Origin: Omphiscola glabra
Lineage: Eukaryota; Mollusca; Gastropoda; Lymnaeidae
Assembly: GCA_964017045.1 (NCBI GenBank)
Contig: OZ024811.1
Span: forward strand, 13,731,818 to 13,795,817
Reading direction: 5' to 3'
DNA: 64,000 nt
The position numbers and the translations under genes were made by a program. Positions 21,256 to 31,822 of this stretch are shown here, piece after piece. Position 1 is the stretch's first letter. The number at the start of each line of letters is the position of its first letter. A model generated the notes under the pieces. It was not told the DNA's origin. It made no database searches and worked only from the letters and a program-made list of their open reading frames with translations.

Positions 21256-22719
21256 CGACATCGCCGATCTTTGTACACGAAATCAAACTAATTATATCAT
21301 AACCACACAAACTTATTGAGAAGTGGGCGTGCATTTTAGTTTGGGGGGGGGGGGGGGGCGATATCAGTTTTATAGCATTGAACATTTCTGGGGTTATTAT
21401 CGACGGAATGTCCGGCGTAAGCCAATAACGCCAGGCTTTCGGGCCCAGACGGTCTGTAGACGGAAATAGAATGTCTGGTCCAATCTGTCAGATTAGTCAG
21501 ACAAGGCATAAGCTGCTATTATGACGGATCGGAATTCACACTGATTAAACCCCGCTTTGTGCCATAGGGATTATCGGACGACGCGTACCGACTGGCAGGG
21601 GGGATAAGAAAAACACCTACACAAAGACATGTTTTTTTATTGTATTTTTTATTTTTTATTAGCAAAAAAAAAAAAAAGGGACAAAGCCGATATGGGGGGG
21701 GGGGGGGGGGGTTTCAACAAAATACATGCGTCGAAAGCGAGGCAGTTTATTGAATGGTGTTTAAATTATTGATACAGTGTTGTTGACAGAATAAGCGCAA
21801 TTGTGGCTGGCCACAGTGGGTGCGTTATGTCAGAGGGTGGAAGGCGGTCGCCGGGGGCGGGAACAACCCTGTTGAAATATTATCAGAGGCTTTACGATTA
21901 TAAAGATCAAGAAGCAGGAAACAAAAAAACAACACATTATTCAAGTATTTATGTACGAACATCAGACATTCGTACACCTATTTGTGCACTTGTATTTCTA
22001 ACCAGACCTTCGATTTTATGCTTTCAAAAAAAAAACGACAAGAACCCACAACTTTTCCCGCCTTATTTGTTTAAAGAACACGATTCTTTTTCTAAGTTTT
22101 AAAGACAGAGATTTTCTAAAGACGACGCTAGGCATTTTCCAACAGAGCTGACACTATTTTGAACGCGTCAAGTAAGATGTTTGCTCAGGCCACTCACATC
22201 CGACCACTTTTTCCCTATCCCCCGCATAATTTTCCCCCACAGAAATCAATCTCCGTCTGATGTCCAGTACCTCCCAAAACCATCGCTTCAGACACATTCC
22301 GAAAGTTGAACCAGGATTTCAGTAAATCATTCAGACGACATTAATCCCCCCCCCCCCCCCCCCAACGGGCCTCCCACATAACAATAGCGTGCTGCTGGTA
22401 ATAATACTGCAATGTCTCTTTGATACAATACAAAACAATGTGTGGGGGTGCGGGAGGGTAATCATGGTAACTCAGACGCCGACATTCCGAACACAACAGA
22501 ACAGCCGTCCGCGTTTATGGGCAGAAATTCCATGTCGGGATTGTACCATTCAACCAGAAGGAGGTTTGGAGGCTTGTTATTGAATGCCCATCGAAACATG
22601 TCACATATTTACTTTAGGGCAATGTTATAAATTATTGAGTCTAATGGGACCCGGGTGCGAATGGCGGCGATGCGTGTCCGGGGTCCATTTTGACTAATGC
22701 CATTCGGATGTCATTTGTG
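21256..22719. other. Non-coding flank with long G/C runs
   Basis: Poly-G runs near 21340 and 21695 and a poly-C run near 22348. Short frames only. No RNA or gene recognised. Confidence 0.45.
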
Positions 22720-22878
22720 TTAGTTTATTTTAGTTAAGCTGAAGAAGTAAGTTTACACGCGTATAGTCCATTCAATTATCTTTCATTTGATACCTCATTT
22801 TGTCTTACAAAACACAACAATAATATTTTAAATAGTTTGTTAATTCCAACCTCACACTTCTAGTACCCGGGTACGAAT
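22720..22878 (+). repeat. Dispersed repeat, copy A
   Basis: Shares about 160 bases with 29719-29877. Common blocks are TAGTTTATTTTAG, TATAGTCCATTCAATTATCT, TTTCATTTGAT-CCTCATTT and a GTACCCGGGTAC palindrome at the end. It is probably a short interspersed or truncated element of an unidentified family. Confidence 0.75.
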
Positions 22879-23101
22879 AGTCGCAGCGTTGCTTTCTCGT
22901 ATCGATTTTCAGGAACTATTTTTGTTTGCTCAATTAAATTATAGGCGAAAACGGGACTGGGAACAGATGAAAACCTTTTCAGTTCATTCTTATGGGAAAG
23001 AATTGGAAGGTTGGGGGGGGGGGGGGGGCTGGCTGTCTCAGTGGCGGGATACACCCGACGTCCCGCTTGGCGGCCCGACTAGAATTAGCATTAGTTGGGC
23101 T

Positions 23102-23235
23102 GGGGGCAACAGAGGGTACGCTGGGGGCAACAGAGGGTACGCTGGGGGCAACAGAGGGTACGCTGGGGGCAACAGAGGGTACGCTGGGGGCAACAGAGGG
23201 TACGCTGGGGGCAACAGAGGGTACGCTGGGGGAAG
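23102..23235. repeat. 21-bp minisatellite, about 6 copies
   Basis: Six nearly perfect copies of GGGGGCAACAGAGGGTACGCT, immediately downstream of a G run. Confidence 0.95.
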
Positions 23236-23300
23236 ACTAAATGAGCTCCGGCTCAATAGTTCTGCTGTCTGTCTTAAGTGAGTTCGTTATGGGGAAACTT

Positions 23301-23492
23301 CGTTTGATATTCGTCCTGTTCGACATTCGTCCTGTTCGACATTCGTCCTGTTCGACATTCGTCCTGTTCGACATTCGTCCTGTTCGACATTCGTCCTGTT
23401 CGATATTCGTCCTGTTCGACATTCGTCCTGTTCGACATTCGTCCTGTTCGACATTCGTCCTGTTCAATACTGGTCCTGTTCGACACTCGTCC
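23301..23492. repeat. 16-bp minisatellite, about 12 copies
   Basis: Tandem TCGTCCTGTTCGACAT. Frames in both directions read as Cys/Ser/Arg repeats and are artefacts. Confidence 0.95.
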
Positions 23493-24235
23493 TTCCCTCG
23501 AGGAATGCTTTATGACAAGTAATATTAAAGGCCCTCTGTATCCTTTTTTTTTTTCCTTTCTGTTTTAATGACATGTCAGAAAACTTAAGAACATTTTTAG
23601 AAAAGTAGTTACCGTCGGACACAGGTACACACGATTAAGTCGTTGCATCAAAGTACCAGAGGGCGGGTGCCAGTAAATGCAGCGTTACAGTAGACAAGGT
23701 TGATAGAAAAACCAACTACAGCCACCAGATTACATATAGTGAGAGAATGGTGCGTTTGGTTGAATGCATTGCTAAAACGTATTAGAGCAGCGCACGGGCA
23801 CAGTGCACGGTGCATGTGTTGAAATGTAACACTTAAATCCGTCTTCTATAATAACCATACTATCTAAACTATTTTATTTTTAAAAAAAAAGTATAATACT
23901 AATTCTGCAGTTTGCGGGATGGTATTGGTGAGACAGTGTTTCACTGTTCACCAGATTGATTTTTGAAATACTTTTTTTTTTTTTGGACACAAGTAAAACG
24001 TATACATATTATGTAGGAGCAGTTTTTCAATATTGCCGATGTGATTACAGTCTGAGAAGCGCTGGTCAGTCTCATATGGATTATATGACCCCAGAGAAAA
24101 TAACAGCTAATGGAAACCGTGCAAGTCGCCTTCACGGGTGGTCAATGGCGCGGTAAGATTCGTGAGTCATGAACACAGCGAGGTGCCCAGCAAACGTATC
24201 GGCCATCTGCAGTTTATCGAAATGGGATACGGGCA
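23493..24235. other. Non-coding flank
   Basis: Mixed-composition sequence with poly-T and poly-A runs. No repeat array, mobile-element end or convincing frame seen. Confidence 0.45.
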
Positions 24236-24632
24236 CTAAGTGACGCGAACAGATGGCACGACAATGGGTAACGCTACGAGGTGGCACGACCACGGCTGAT
24301 ACGACCTAGTGGCACAACCACGGGTGACACGACTAGATGGCACAGCCACGGGTAACACTACAAGATGGCACAACCTCGGGTGACACGACTATGTGGCACA
24401 ACCTCGGGTGACACGACTAGATGGCACAACCTCGGGTGACACGACTAGATGGCACAACCTCGGGGGACACGACTAGATGGCACAACCTCGGGTGACACGA
24501 CTAGATGGCACAACCTCTCGTGACCCTACACGGTGGTACAACCACGGGTGACACTACACCATGGCACAGCCACGGGTGACACTACACGATGGCACAACCA
24601 CCGGTGACACGACTAGGTGGCACAACCTCGTC
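24236..24632. repeat. 28-bp minisatellite, about 14 copies
   Basis: The unit GATGGCACAACCTCGGGTGA-CACGACTA; the central copies are nearly identical and the edges diverged. Confidence 0.9.
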
Positions 24633-24747
24633 ATTGATTTCTGGTGGCGGTTACGTTGTACAGACCAAATTGATGGAGAGAAAATTATTAGACGTTTATT
24701 ATGTAAAAATGAGCTTAGCACGGGGCTGTAGGCCGACACAGCAATGT

Positions 24748-25155
24748 TGATTCCGCTAGGCCTGATTGGGGTAAAGGTTTATTCTTCTAAGCTACTTTAG
24801 GTTTATCCCGCTATAGGCCTAGTGAGGTAAGGGTTGCAGGTTTTCCCCGCAATGCCTGGTGAATTATAGGTTTAGGCATATTCCGCTAGGCATGGTGATG
24901 TATATATAGCTTTAGGCTTATTCCGCTAGGCATGGTGATGTATATATAGCTTTAGGCTTATTCCGCTAGGCATGGTGATGTATATATAGCTTTAGGCATA
25001 TTCCGCTAGGCATGGTGATGAATAGGTTTAGACGTATTCCGCTAGGCCTGACGATGTTTAGGTGTATAGGCTTATTCCGCTGACCTGCTGATGTAAAGGT
25101 TTAGGTTCATTCTGCAAGGCACAGTGAGATCAAGGTTTACCACACTAGGACTGAT
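24748..25155. repeat. About 40-bp minisatellite, partly degenerate
   Basis: The unit TTCCGCTAGGCATGGTGATG-TATATATAGCTTTAGGCTTA is near-perfect for three or four copies (24880-25025), with diverged copies on both sides. Confidence 0.85.
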
Positions 25156-25794
25156 GGGGTTGACATTTAAGAAAGGAAAGAATGTTCAATGCCATCCTTA
25201 CAGCCTCCTCCTCCTTACAAGGAGTTCTCAAACTATGGCCAAATAATTCGGTGCAGAATTCCACTTAGTTAACCGACTACTGAGAGAATTTTAGTTGTCC
25301 GGATAATTAAGGGATACGAACTTCCGGATTGATTATCCCAGCGTACGGAGTTATTCCCATATACCACTTCTTTCTAGGATTAATGTGCAATCGGCGATTT
25401 TTTAATTTTAAATTTATTTTTTTTTTTTTTGAAGAGTTAATGGATGTTTTGTAAATCAGCAAAGGGAGTTCTTTTCATCTACGGTTTTTTGTTTCTTTCT
25501 TTTTGTAATTGATGTGTTAATGCATCTCAAATTTTCTCCTTCCTGCCTGCGGTGAGACAGTTCTACTCCAGGGGAACGTCTAGTGCAGCTAACACGTCAC
25601 TTTGTACAAGGGGTGCAGGTGTGGGTGAGGGAAGGAGCAGGGGGTCGTACGGTGGAAGGAAGTGGTGAAGGATGAAATGCATACCGGAGAGAAAGCATAC
25701 TGAACATAAGCATTTTCTTCTCTTTTTTTTCCCCTTATTAACACAATCCATGAACATTTGAATTATAAATATATAGATAGAAAGAAAGACTGAC
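25156..25794. other. Non-coding flank
   Basis: AT-rich sequence with poly-T runs; no feature recognised. Confidence 0.45.
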
Positions 25795-26245
25795 AGAGAA
25801 AGGTGAGAGTCTTTGAATGGGAAGCAAGCGAATGAGAGAGAAAGTGCGAGGAATACAGAGAGAGAGAGTCCAAGAGAGAGTCCAAGAGAGAGAAAAGAGT
25901 GCGAGAACGGGCGAGTGGGGGAAAGTAAGAGTGACAGAGAAGTCGGGAGAGTGAGAGCACGATGGATTGAAAGACAGATAGAAAGTGAGAGGATGGAGAG
26001 AGATGGGAGGGTGAGAGAGAGAGAGGAAAATGTGAGAGATGAGGAATAGAGAGGGGATGGAGTGAGAAAGAGGAAAGAGATAGAGGTGGGAGAGAAAGGA
26101 AGAAAAGAGAGGGGATAGAGGGGAGGGAGAGAAAAGAATGAGAGAGAGGAGGGAGAGGGAGAAAGCGGGGAGAAACGAGAGGGGAAGGAGATGAGGGAGA
26201 GAGAGAGAGAGAGACATATGGAGAAACAAGAAAAGGAGGGGGGAG
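25795..26245. repeat. 450-bp purine (GA-rich) tract
   Basis: Almost uninterrupted purine on the + strand (GAGAGA with GGGA/AAGA variants). The open frames on both strands (Glu/Arg-rich and Ser/Leu/Pro-rich) are compositional. Confidence 0.9.
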
Positions 26246-27130
26246 GGTAAAGGGCAGAAAATTACAAGAAAATAATTTTGGTATAACTATCATCTAATAG
26301 AAATATCGTTGTTGTTTTTTTAATGAATGTTGTTCATATGACCCATTTTATTTTTTTGCAACTTTTTTTTTTCAACCTTATAGTTTTATGTAATCAATGC
26401 TAAAATAATATTAATACAAAATGATTGTGGACAAAAACAGTTTCACGTAAACTGTTTTTTTAAATTAGTATTTCTTTTAAATAAACAAAACAGATACATA
26501 AGTCAAGCTTTTAAAAATCAGCGAATCTCAAACTTGTATTGTACATGGAGTCGGCCTATTCCCGACTTTGTTTTCTAAATGCGAGTGTTTCGGGGGGGGG
26601 GGGGGGGTGCTGCTGATACCTATGTTTGCTTCAATTAAAAGGGTTACGGTACAGTCGTTCGAGCCCGTTCTTCTACAATGTCGGGTTTCTTAGTGCAGGT
26701 ATACAATTCAGTTGTTCTTCTTCCGAGAAGGAAGACAGCATCGGTCGTGCGGGAGGCGGTGGGGCTCTGTGAGTGAGTCAGGGTTAATGGATTTCCTGAG
26801 AAGTGAAACTCGCACAGGATTACAACAGCGCGCGTGAGTTGTTGTTCTCTTTTAAAAGAGGAAAAATAAGAAGGGACAAAAAAGAAAGAAAGGGGGGAAA
26901 AAAAAAGAAAGGAAAAAAAAAAAGGGGGGGGGGGAAGAAAAGAGAGTTTGGGAGTTTTGGCGGAAAAATGGGGGTGTGTGGCAGACGGGAAGGAGGGCCG
27001 ACACGGGTCAGGCATGGTTTGAATACACGAGTTCCAAGGATTGGTAGGAATAGGGGGCTGGTCTGGAGGCATGCTGTATTCTCCTGATACAGAGAGTTGA
27101 ACTCCAGAGCAAAGAATACAATGATGCCCG
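26246..27130. other. Non-coding flank with purine runs
   Basis: Poly-G run near 26595 and an A/G-rich block at 26855-26950. No gene supported. Confidence 0.5.
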
Positions 27131-27690
27131 CCATCTGTTATATAATAGTTGGGTTCGTTATAGAATAGTTGGGTTCGCTTTATAATACTTGGGTTCGTTA
27201 TAAAATAGCTGGGTTCGTTATATAATAGTTGGGTTCGCTTTATAATAGTTGGGTTCGTTATAGAATAGTTGGGTTCGTATTATAGAATAGTTGGGTTCGT
27301 TATAGAATAGTTGGGTTCGCTTTATAATAGTTGGGTTCGTTATAGAATAGCTGGGTTCGTTATAGAATAGTTGGGTTCGTTATAGAATAGTTGGGTTCGT
27401 TATAGAATAGTTGGGTACATTATATAATAGTTGGGTTCATTATAGAATAGTTGGTTTCGTCATAGAATAGTTGGGTTCGTTATAGAATAGTTGTGTTCGT
27501 TATAGAATAGTTGTATTCATTATAGAATAGTTGGGTTCGTTGTAGAATAGTTGGTTTCGTTACAGAATAGTTGTCCTCGTTATAGAATCGTACGGTTTTT
27601 TCAAGAATAGTACGCTTTTTTTTTCACAAGAATATTATGGTTCGTTATAAACAGAGTACGGTTCGTTATGTAATAGTGAGGTTCATTATA
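27131..27690. repeat. 20-bp minisatellite, about 28 copies
   Basis: The unit GTTATAGAATAGTTGGGTTC repeats with a decay gradient towards the right end. Confidence 0.95.
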
Positions 27691-28265
27691 GAATATTATG
27701 GCTATAAATGGCTACGGTAATGTCTTATATTACAACAGAAAAATAAGTAATGAATTGCTGACACTGACAATACCGATATACTTTTAAATCTCTCTCTATT
27801 TTTCTATTTTTTAAAACTTTTTTTTTGTTTGTAAATTGCAGACCAGTAAGTCGAAAGGCATGCTTTAGCACTGTGTGCTCCACACCTTTACAACTCAAAT
27901 AAGCGTATCCTTTCACATGTAGTAATTTGTTAAACCTTTTTCTTTTATTCCCCCCCCCCCCAAAAAAAAAAACAACTGCAAGCATCTCTGCAAAAGACGA
28001 ACACGAAACAACATTTTTTTTTTTTTAAAACACTTTGTTTTTGTTTTTTGTTTTTAATGTTTCCGAATGGTCGTATGGCGCGATGATTCGACAATCAAGC
28101 GCGGGCAGTTTCACGAGGAAATAGATGAAAATTGATGCCCATCCATTTGCAGCATCATTTACATTGGGGGCGAGAGGGGACGGAATGCAGCTTGCGTCTG
28201 ACGTTGTCCGCATACACGAGCAGAGGACGGGGCTTGTCTCCGGATTTGACAGTTTATGTTCGCGT

Positions 28266-28766
28266 TAAACGTACATCAACGAATATCAACGTATATCAAC
28301 GAATATCAACGTATATCAACGAATATCAACGAATATCAACGTATATCAACGAATATCAACGTATATCAACGAATATCAACGAATATCAACGTATATCAAC
28401 GAATATCAACGTACATCAACGAATATCAACGTATATCAACGAATATCAACGTACATCAACGAATGTCAACGTACATCAACGTACATCAACGAATATCAAC
28501 GTACATCAACGAATATCAACGTACATCAACGAATATCAACGTACATCAACGAATATCAACGTACATCAACGAATGTCAACGTACATCAACGAATATCAAC
28601 GTACATCAACGAATGTCAACGTACATCAACTAATATCAACGTACATTAACGAATATCAACGTACATCAACGAATATCAACGTACATCAACGAATGTCAAC
28701 GTACATCAACGAATATCAACGTACATCAACGAATGTCAACGTACATCAACGAATATCAACGTATAT
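28266..28766. repeat. 10/20-bp minisatellite, about 50 ten-base units
   Basis: Alternating ten-base units GAATATCAAC and GTA(C/T)ATCAAC run for 500 bases. Frames read as Ile-Ser-Thr-Asn-Gln-Arg repeats on the + strand and are artefacts. Confidence 0.97.
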
Positions 28767-29098
28767 AAGATGCTCTTGAATGCATGTATCACTTGGGCGT
28801 CAATCTGTTATAGAGCAGAACTAAACAGTAGGTGGTATCGTTATCTTTTTTTTTTTTTTTTTTTTAAACCAGGGATTCGTGTAAAATGACGAACGAGTTA
28901 AGCTTCACTGGCTTTAAGAGTCAAATTCACGATTTCTTAATACACAAAACTGTCCCTTGTATGTCCACGAATGTGCGAGACGTTCAAGGCCAAAGTATGT
29001 ATCTTTGTTTATATTGCAAAAAGCAGACGATCTTTATCGACTAGGGACTATTATGTATATATGCATATATGTAATTATAGGCCCTAAACATATATATA

Positions 29099-29222
29099 TA
29101 TACGGACGGACAGACAGACGGACAGACAGACAGACAGATAGACAGACAGACATATAGACAGATAGATATATAGATAGATAGATAGATAGATATTTAGATA
29201 GATAGATGATAGATAGATAGAT

Positions 29223-29257
<35 letters not shown>

Positions 29258-29268
29258 GTAAAGTATAT
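29099..29268. repeat. (GACA)n/(GATA)n compound microsatellite
   Basis: GACGGACAGACAGACA passes into GATAGATAGATA, flanked by ATATAT/GTGTGT. Confidence 0.95.
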
Positions 29269-29718
29269 ATATATATGTGTGTGTGTAAAGTATTTATATA
29301 TCATATATGTATATACTTTACATACATATAGTTGGCAGCATTGTTTTCTCACACACAGAATGGCAAAGTTCATTGACGTGGTACCACTGGGTGGACTAGT
29401 CCGCTAAACGGAACACTGCTTCAAACCTCTTTGCGCGTCACACCATTGCAAGAAATTATTGATCTCTGACTGACATCTTTACGCTGCTTCTGTTTAAAAT
29501 GACGACACTAGTTGGTGACGAGCTGTGGTGTTAATGATCAGCGGAAAAATCTAGTCCCTGCTGATGTTTTTTTTTTTTCTTTTTTTTCTTCTACAAACCA
29601 ACAGTCCTCAAGTAAAGAGGGAAAAAACAAGGGGGGAGGGGGGGGTCTTCGACGACTTCTGTCCGTCCCTCGAGCGTGTTTGATTTCAGCACGATTTTTT
29701 TTTATAAGAGATTTTGTA

Positions 29719-29877
29719 GTAGTTTATTTTAGTAAAACTGAAGAATTAACATTTCAAACGTATAGTCCATTCAATTATCTTTCATTTGATGCCTCATTTG
29801 GTCTTACAAACCCAACAAGAATATTTTAAATCGTTTTTTAATCCCAACCTCTCAATTCTGGTACCCGGGTACATATA
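29719..29877 (+). repeat. Dispersed repeat, copy B
   Basis: Second copy of the element at 22720-22878, in the same orientation, also ending at a GTACCCGGGTAC palindrome. The two copies differ by scattered substitutions and small indels. Confidence 0.75.
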
Positions 29878-30056
29878 ACCACTTCGAAACAAAATTGGGG
29901 GGGTGGGGTGGGGATGGGTGTTTCGGGGTCTGGTGTTGAGAGACAAGATATCCGACCGACAGCCCCTCCCCCCATACATTACATCTGTCGTTATCATAAT
30001 TTGTCAACGTCACATTAACTCACCATGGGGGTGGGGGTGGGGATAGAACGATAGAG

Positions 30057-30233
30057 CAGCGGTTCTCCACCTGCGGGTCGCGACCCTTTGTCAGGGTTCG
30101 CCTCAGACCATCTGAAAACACATATACTCGACAGTTATGAAGTAGAAACAAACATAATTTTGTGGCCGGGGTTCGCCACAACATGAGGAACTGTATTAAA
30201 GGGTCGCGGCATTAGGAAGGTTGAGAACCACTG
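30057..30233 (-). mobile_element. SPIN-like hAT MITE, copy 2 (opposite orientation to copy 1)
   Basis: Begins CAGCGGTTCTCCACCTGCGG and ends AGGAAGGTTGAGAACCACTG. The flanks CGATAGAG/ATATAGAG match at 6 of 8 positions. The interior contains GGGTCGCGACCC-like and GTCGCGGCATTAGGAAGG blocks shared with the other copies. Confidence 0.85.
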
Positions 30234-30553
30234 ATATAGAGGCAAGTAAATGGATTTAAATGGGATACACAAAAAAAAAAAAAAAAAATTAACGTTGCAC
30301 GTTAGAAATTATAGTTCAGCACTCGAGTTGCTATGAGACATGTTACTGTTTTAATTGTAGACTTCTGGAAGTTAAACGCCGATGCATAAACGAGAAGGCC
30401 TTCTGTGCGACGATGTGGATTCGGTTTGCACGCTCGCAATGCTTTTCATTAAGAACTATTTATTGGACGTAAGGGTCCCGCCACCGTCATCCAGCCTTGA
30501 AACGAGTGCGCTTTGTTTCGTAACGTGTTGCTTAACAGAGAGGGGGCTGCAAC

Positions 30554-30756
30554 CATGGGCGCCCGCAAGTAGTGGCAAGGTGGGGCACTTGCCCCCCCCC
30601 CCCCTGGATTGATTGATTAAAAAATTTTTTTAGACAAAAATAGACACAAAAATTTATTAAAGTAAAGAGAAAATAAAGAGAAAGTATTTTGCACCCCCCC
30701 CCCCCTAAGAAAATATTTTGCCCCCCCCCCTAGAAAATTTTCTGCGGGCGCCCATG
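30554..30756. mobile_element. hAT-type MITE with GGGCGCCCGCA termini
   Basis: A 14-bp perfect terminal inverted repeat, CATGGGCGCCCGCA...TGCGGGCGCCCATG, is flanked by a perfect 8-bp duplication, GCTGCAAC (30546-30553 and 30757-30764). The 203-bp interior has C runs and an A/T core with no coding potential. Confidence 0.85.
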
Positions 30757-31226
30757 GCTGCAACCCCTGGTGGTGTGGGGGCATTGTGGGGAAAACAAAA
30801 ATCAGGTTTATATCAATTTTTATTTGCATGTATTAACATGGGGGTGATGGGGATTTTCAAATGAGATAAATGTGCAGGATTTTTTTTTTTGTTTTTGTTT
30901 AAAGAGAAGCGTGCTGCGCTGCAAAATGTGGCGCCCTTGTTTTAAGCCGTATCAATGATCAGGGCATTGTTAGTTAGAAGATGGCAATTAAGTTTCCACC
31001 CAGATGCTAAATAGGGTTAATTTTGTACCACGGCCAAAGACGCTGAGAGCTTAGTTGTGGCGCCGGTATAAGGTTTATCGGGTGTGAGATTAGCCTTAAC
31101 CGTACCCGTGTGCATGCACACCCACATGACCTCATTCATTAGTTCGTTGTAAATGGGATTTCCTCGCCCTCGGGCGCAGACATCAAATGACGGTTCTGAA
31201 GCGATCGTCATATACATATCCTAAAT

Positions 31227-31414
31227 CAGCGGTTCTCAACCTGTGGGTCGCGAACCCTTTGGGGGTCGCACGACCCTTTCCCAGGGGTCGCATAGGAAAA
31301 TTTGAAACACATTTGCTCTACAGTAATGAAGTTATGATTTTGTGGCTGGTGGGTCGCCACAACATGATAAACTGTATTAAAGGGTCGCGGCATTAGGAAG
31401 GTTGAGAACAACTG
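31227..31414 (-). mobile_element. SPIN-like hAT MITE, copy 3
   Basis: Begins CAGCGGTTCTCAACCTGTGG and carries GTCGCACGACCCTTTCCCAG. Ends AAGGTTGAGAACAACTG. Flanks TCCTAAAT/TCCTAGTT match at 6 of 8. The 188-bp element is in the same orientation as copy 2. Confidence 0.88.
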
Positions 31415-31784
31415 TCCTAGTTGGATGAGCATTTCTAAATGAATGGCAGAAAAAACGACTTCCGCTCCGGGTAAGTAAACGTGTCGCGTTTCACGTGACG
31501 TGTCGATGTTAATGAAGTACTTTTCTTTTCATTTGTCGTGCTCGGAAGGAAGTTTTTTTTCCTTTTTTTACTACATGCTATTACAAGTTGTGTTGTAAAA
31601 AAAAATGTCAATGGAAGTTGCATTTGTTAATTTCTCCAAGCATGAAAATGATGAAAGAGCTGAAAGAAGTCATCGGCTTAGGGAGAGGGAGCGGAGTGGG
31701 CAGCTTTATATGTCGGGGCGGCATTTTCGGTCCAATGACAATGATGGGTTATGTTTCGGTTAAGAGGGCCAGCAAAAATCTTGG

Positions 31785-31822
31785 CCCGCACCGGGTGGCG
31801 CATACCGTAACTACGCCAGTGG
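31785..31822. mobile_element. Fragment of a CAGTGGCGTA-type hAT MITE
   Basis: CCGCACCGGGTGGCGC followed by AACTACGCCAGTG resembles the right end of the element at 47222-47385. The left end is not found. Confidence 0.35.

Noticed and set aside
24236..24632. Possible CRISPR-like array (28-bp repeats)
   Set aside because: The units are directly adjacent without unique spacers, and the context is a eukaryotic genome; it is a minisatellite.
28132..28779. 215-codon frame of INVHQRIST-type repeats
   Set aside because: A 20-bp minisatellite with overlapping open frames, no start context and no splice signals.
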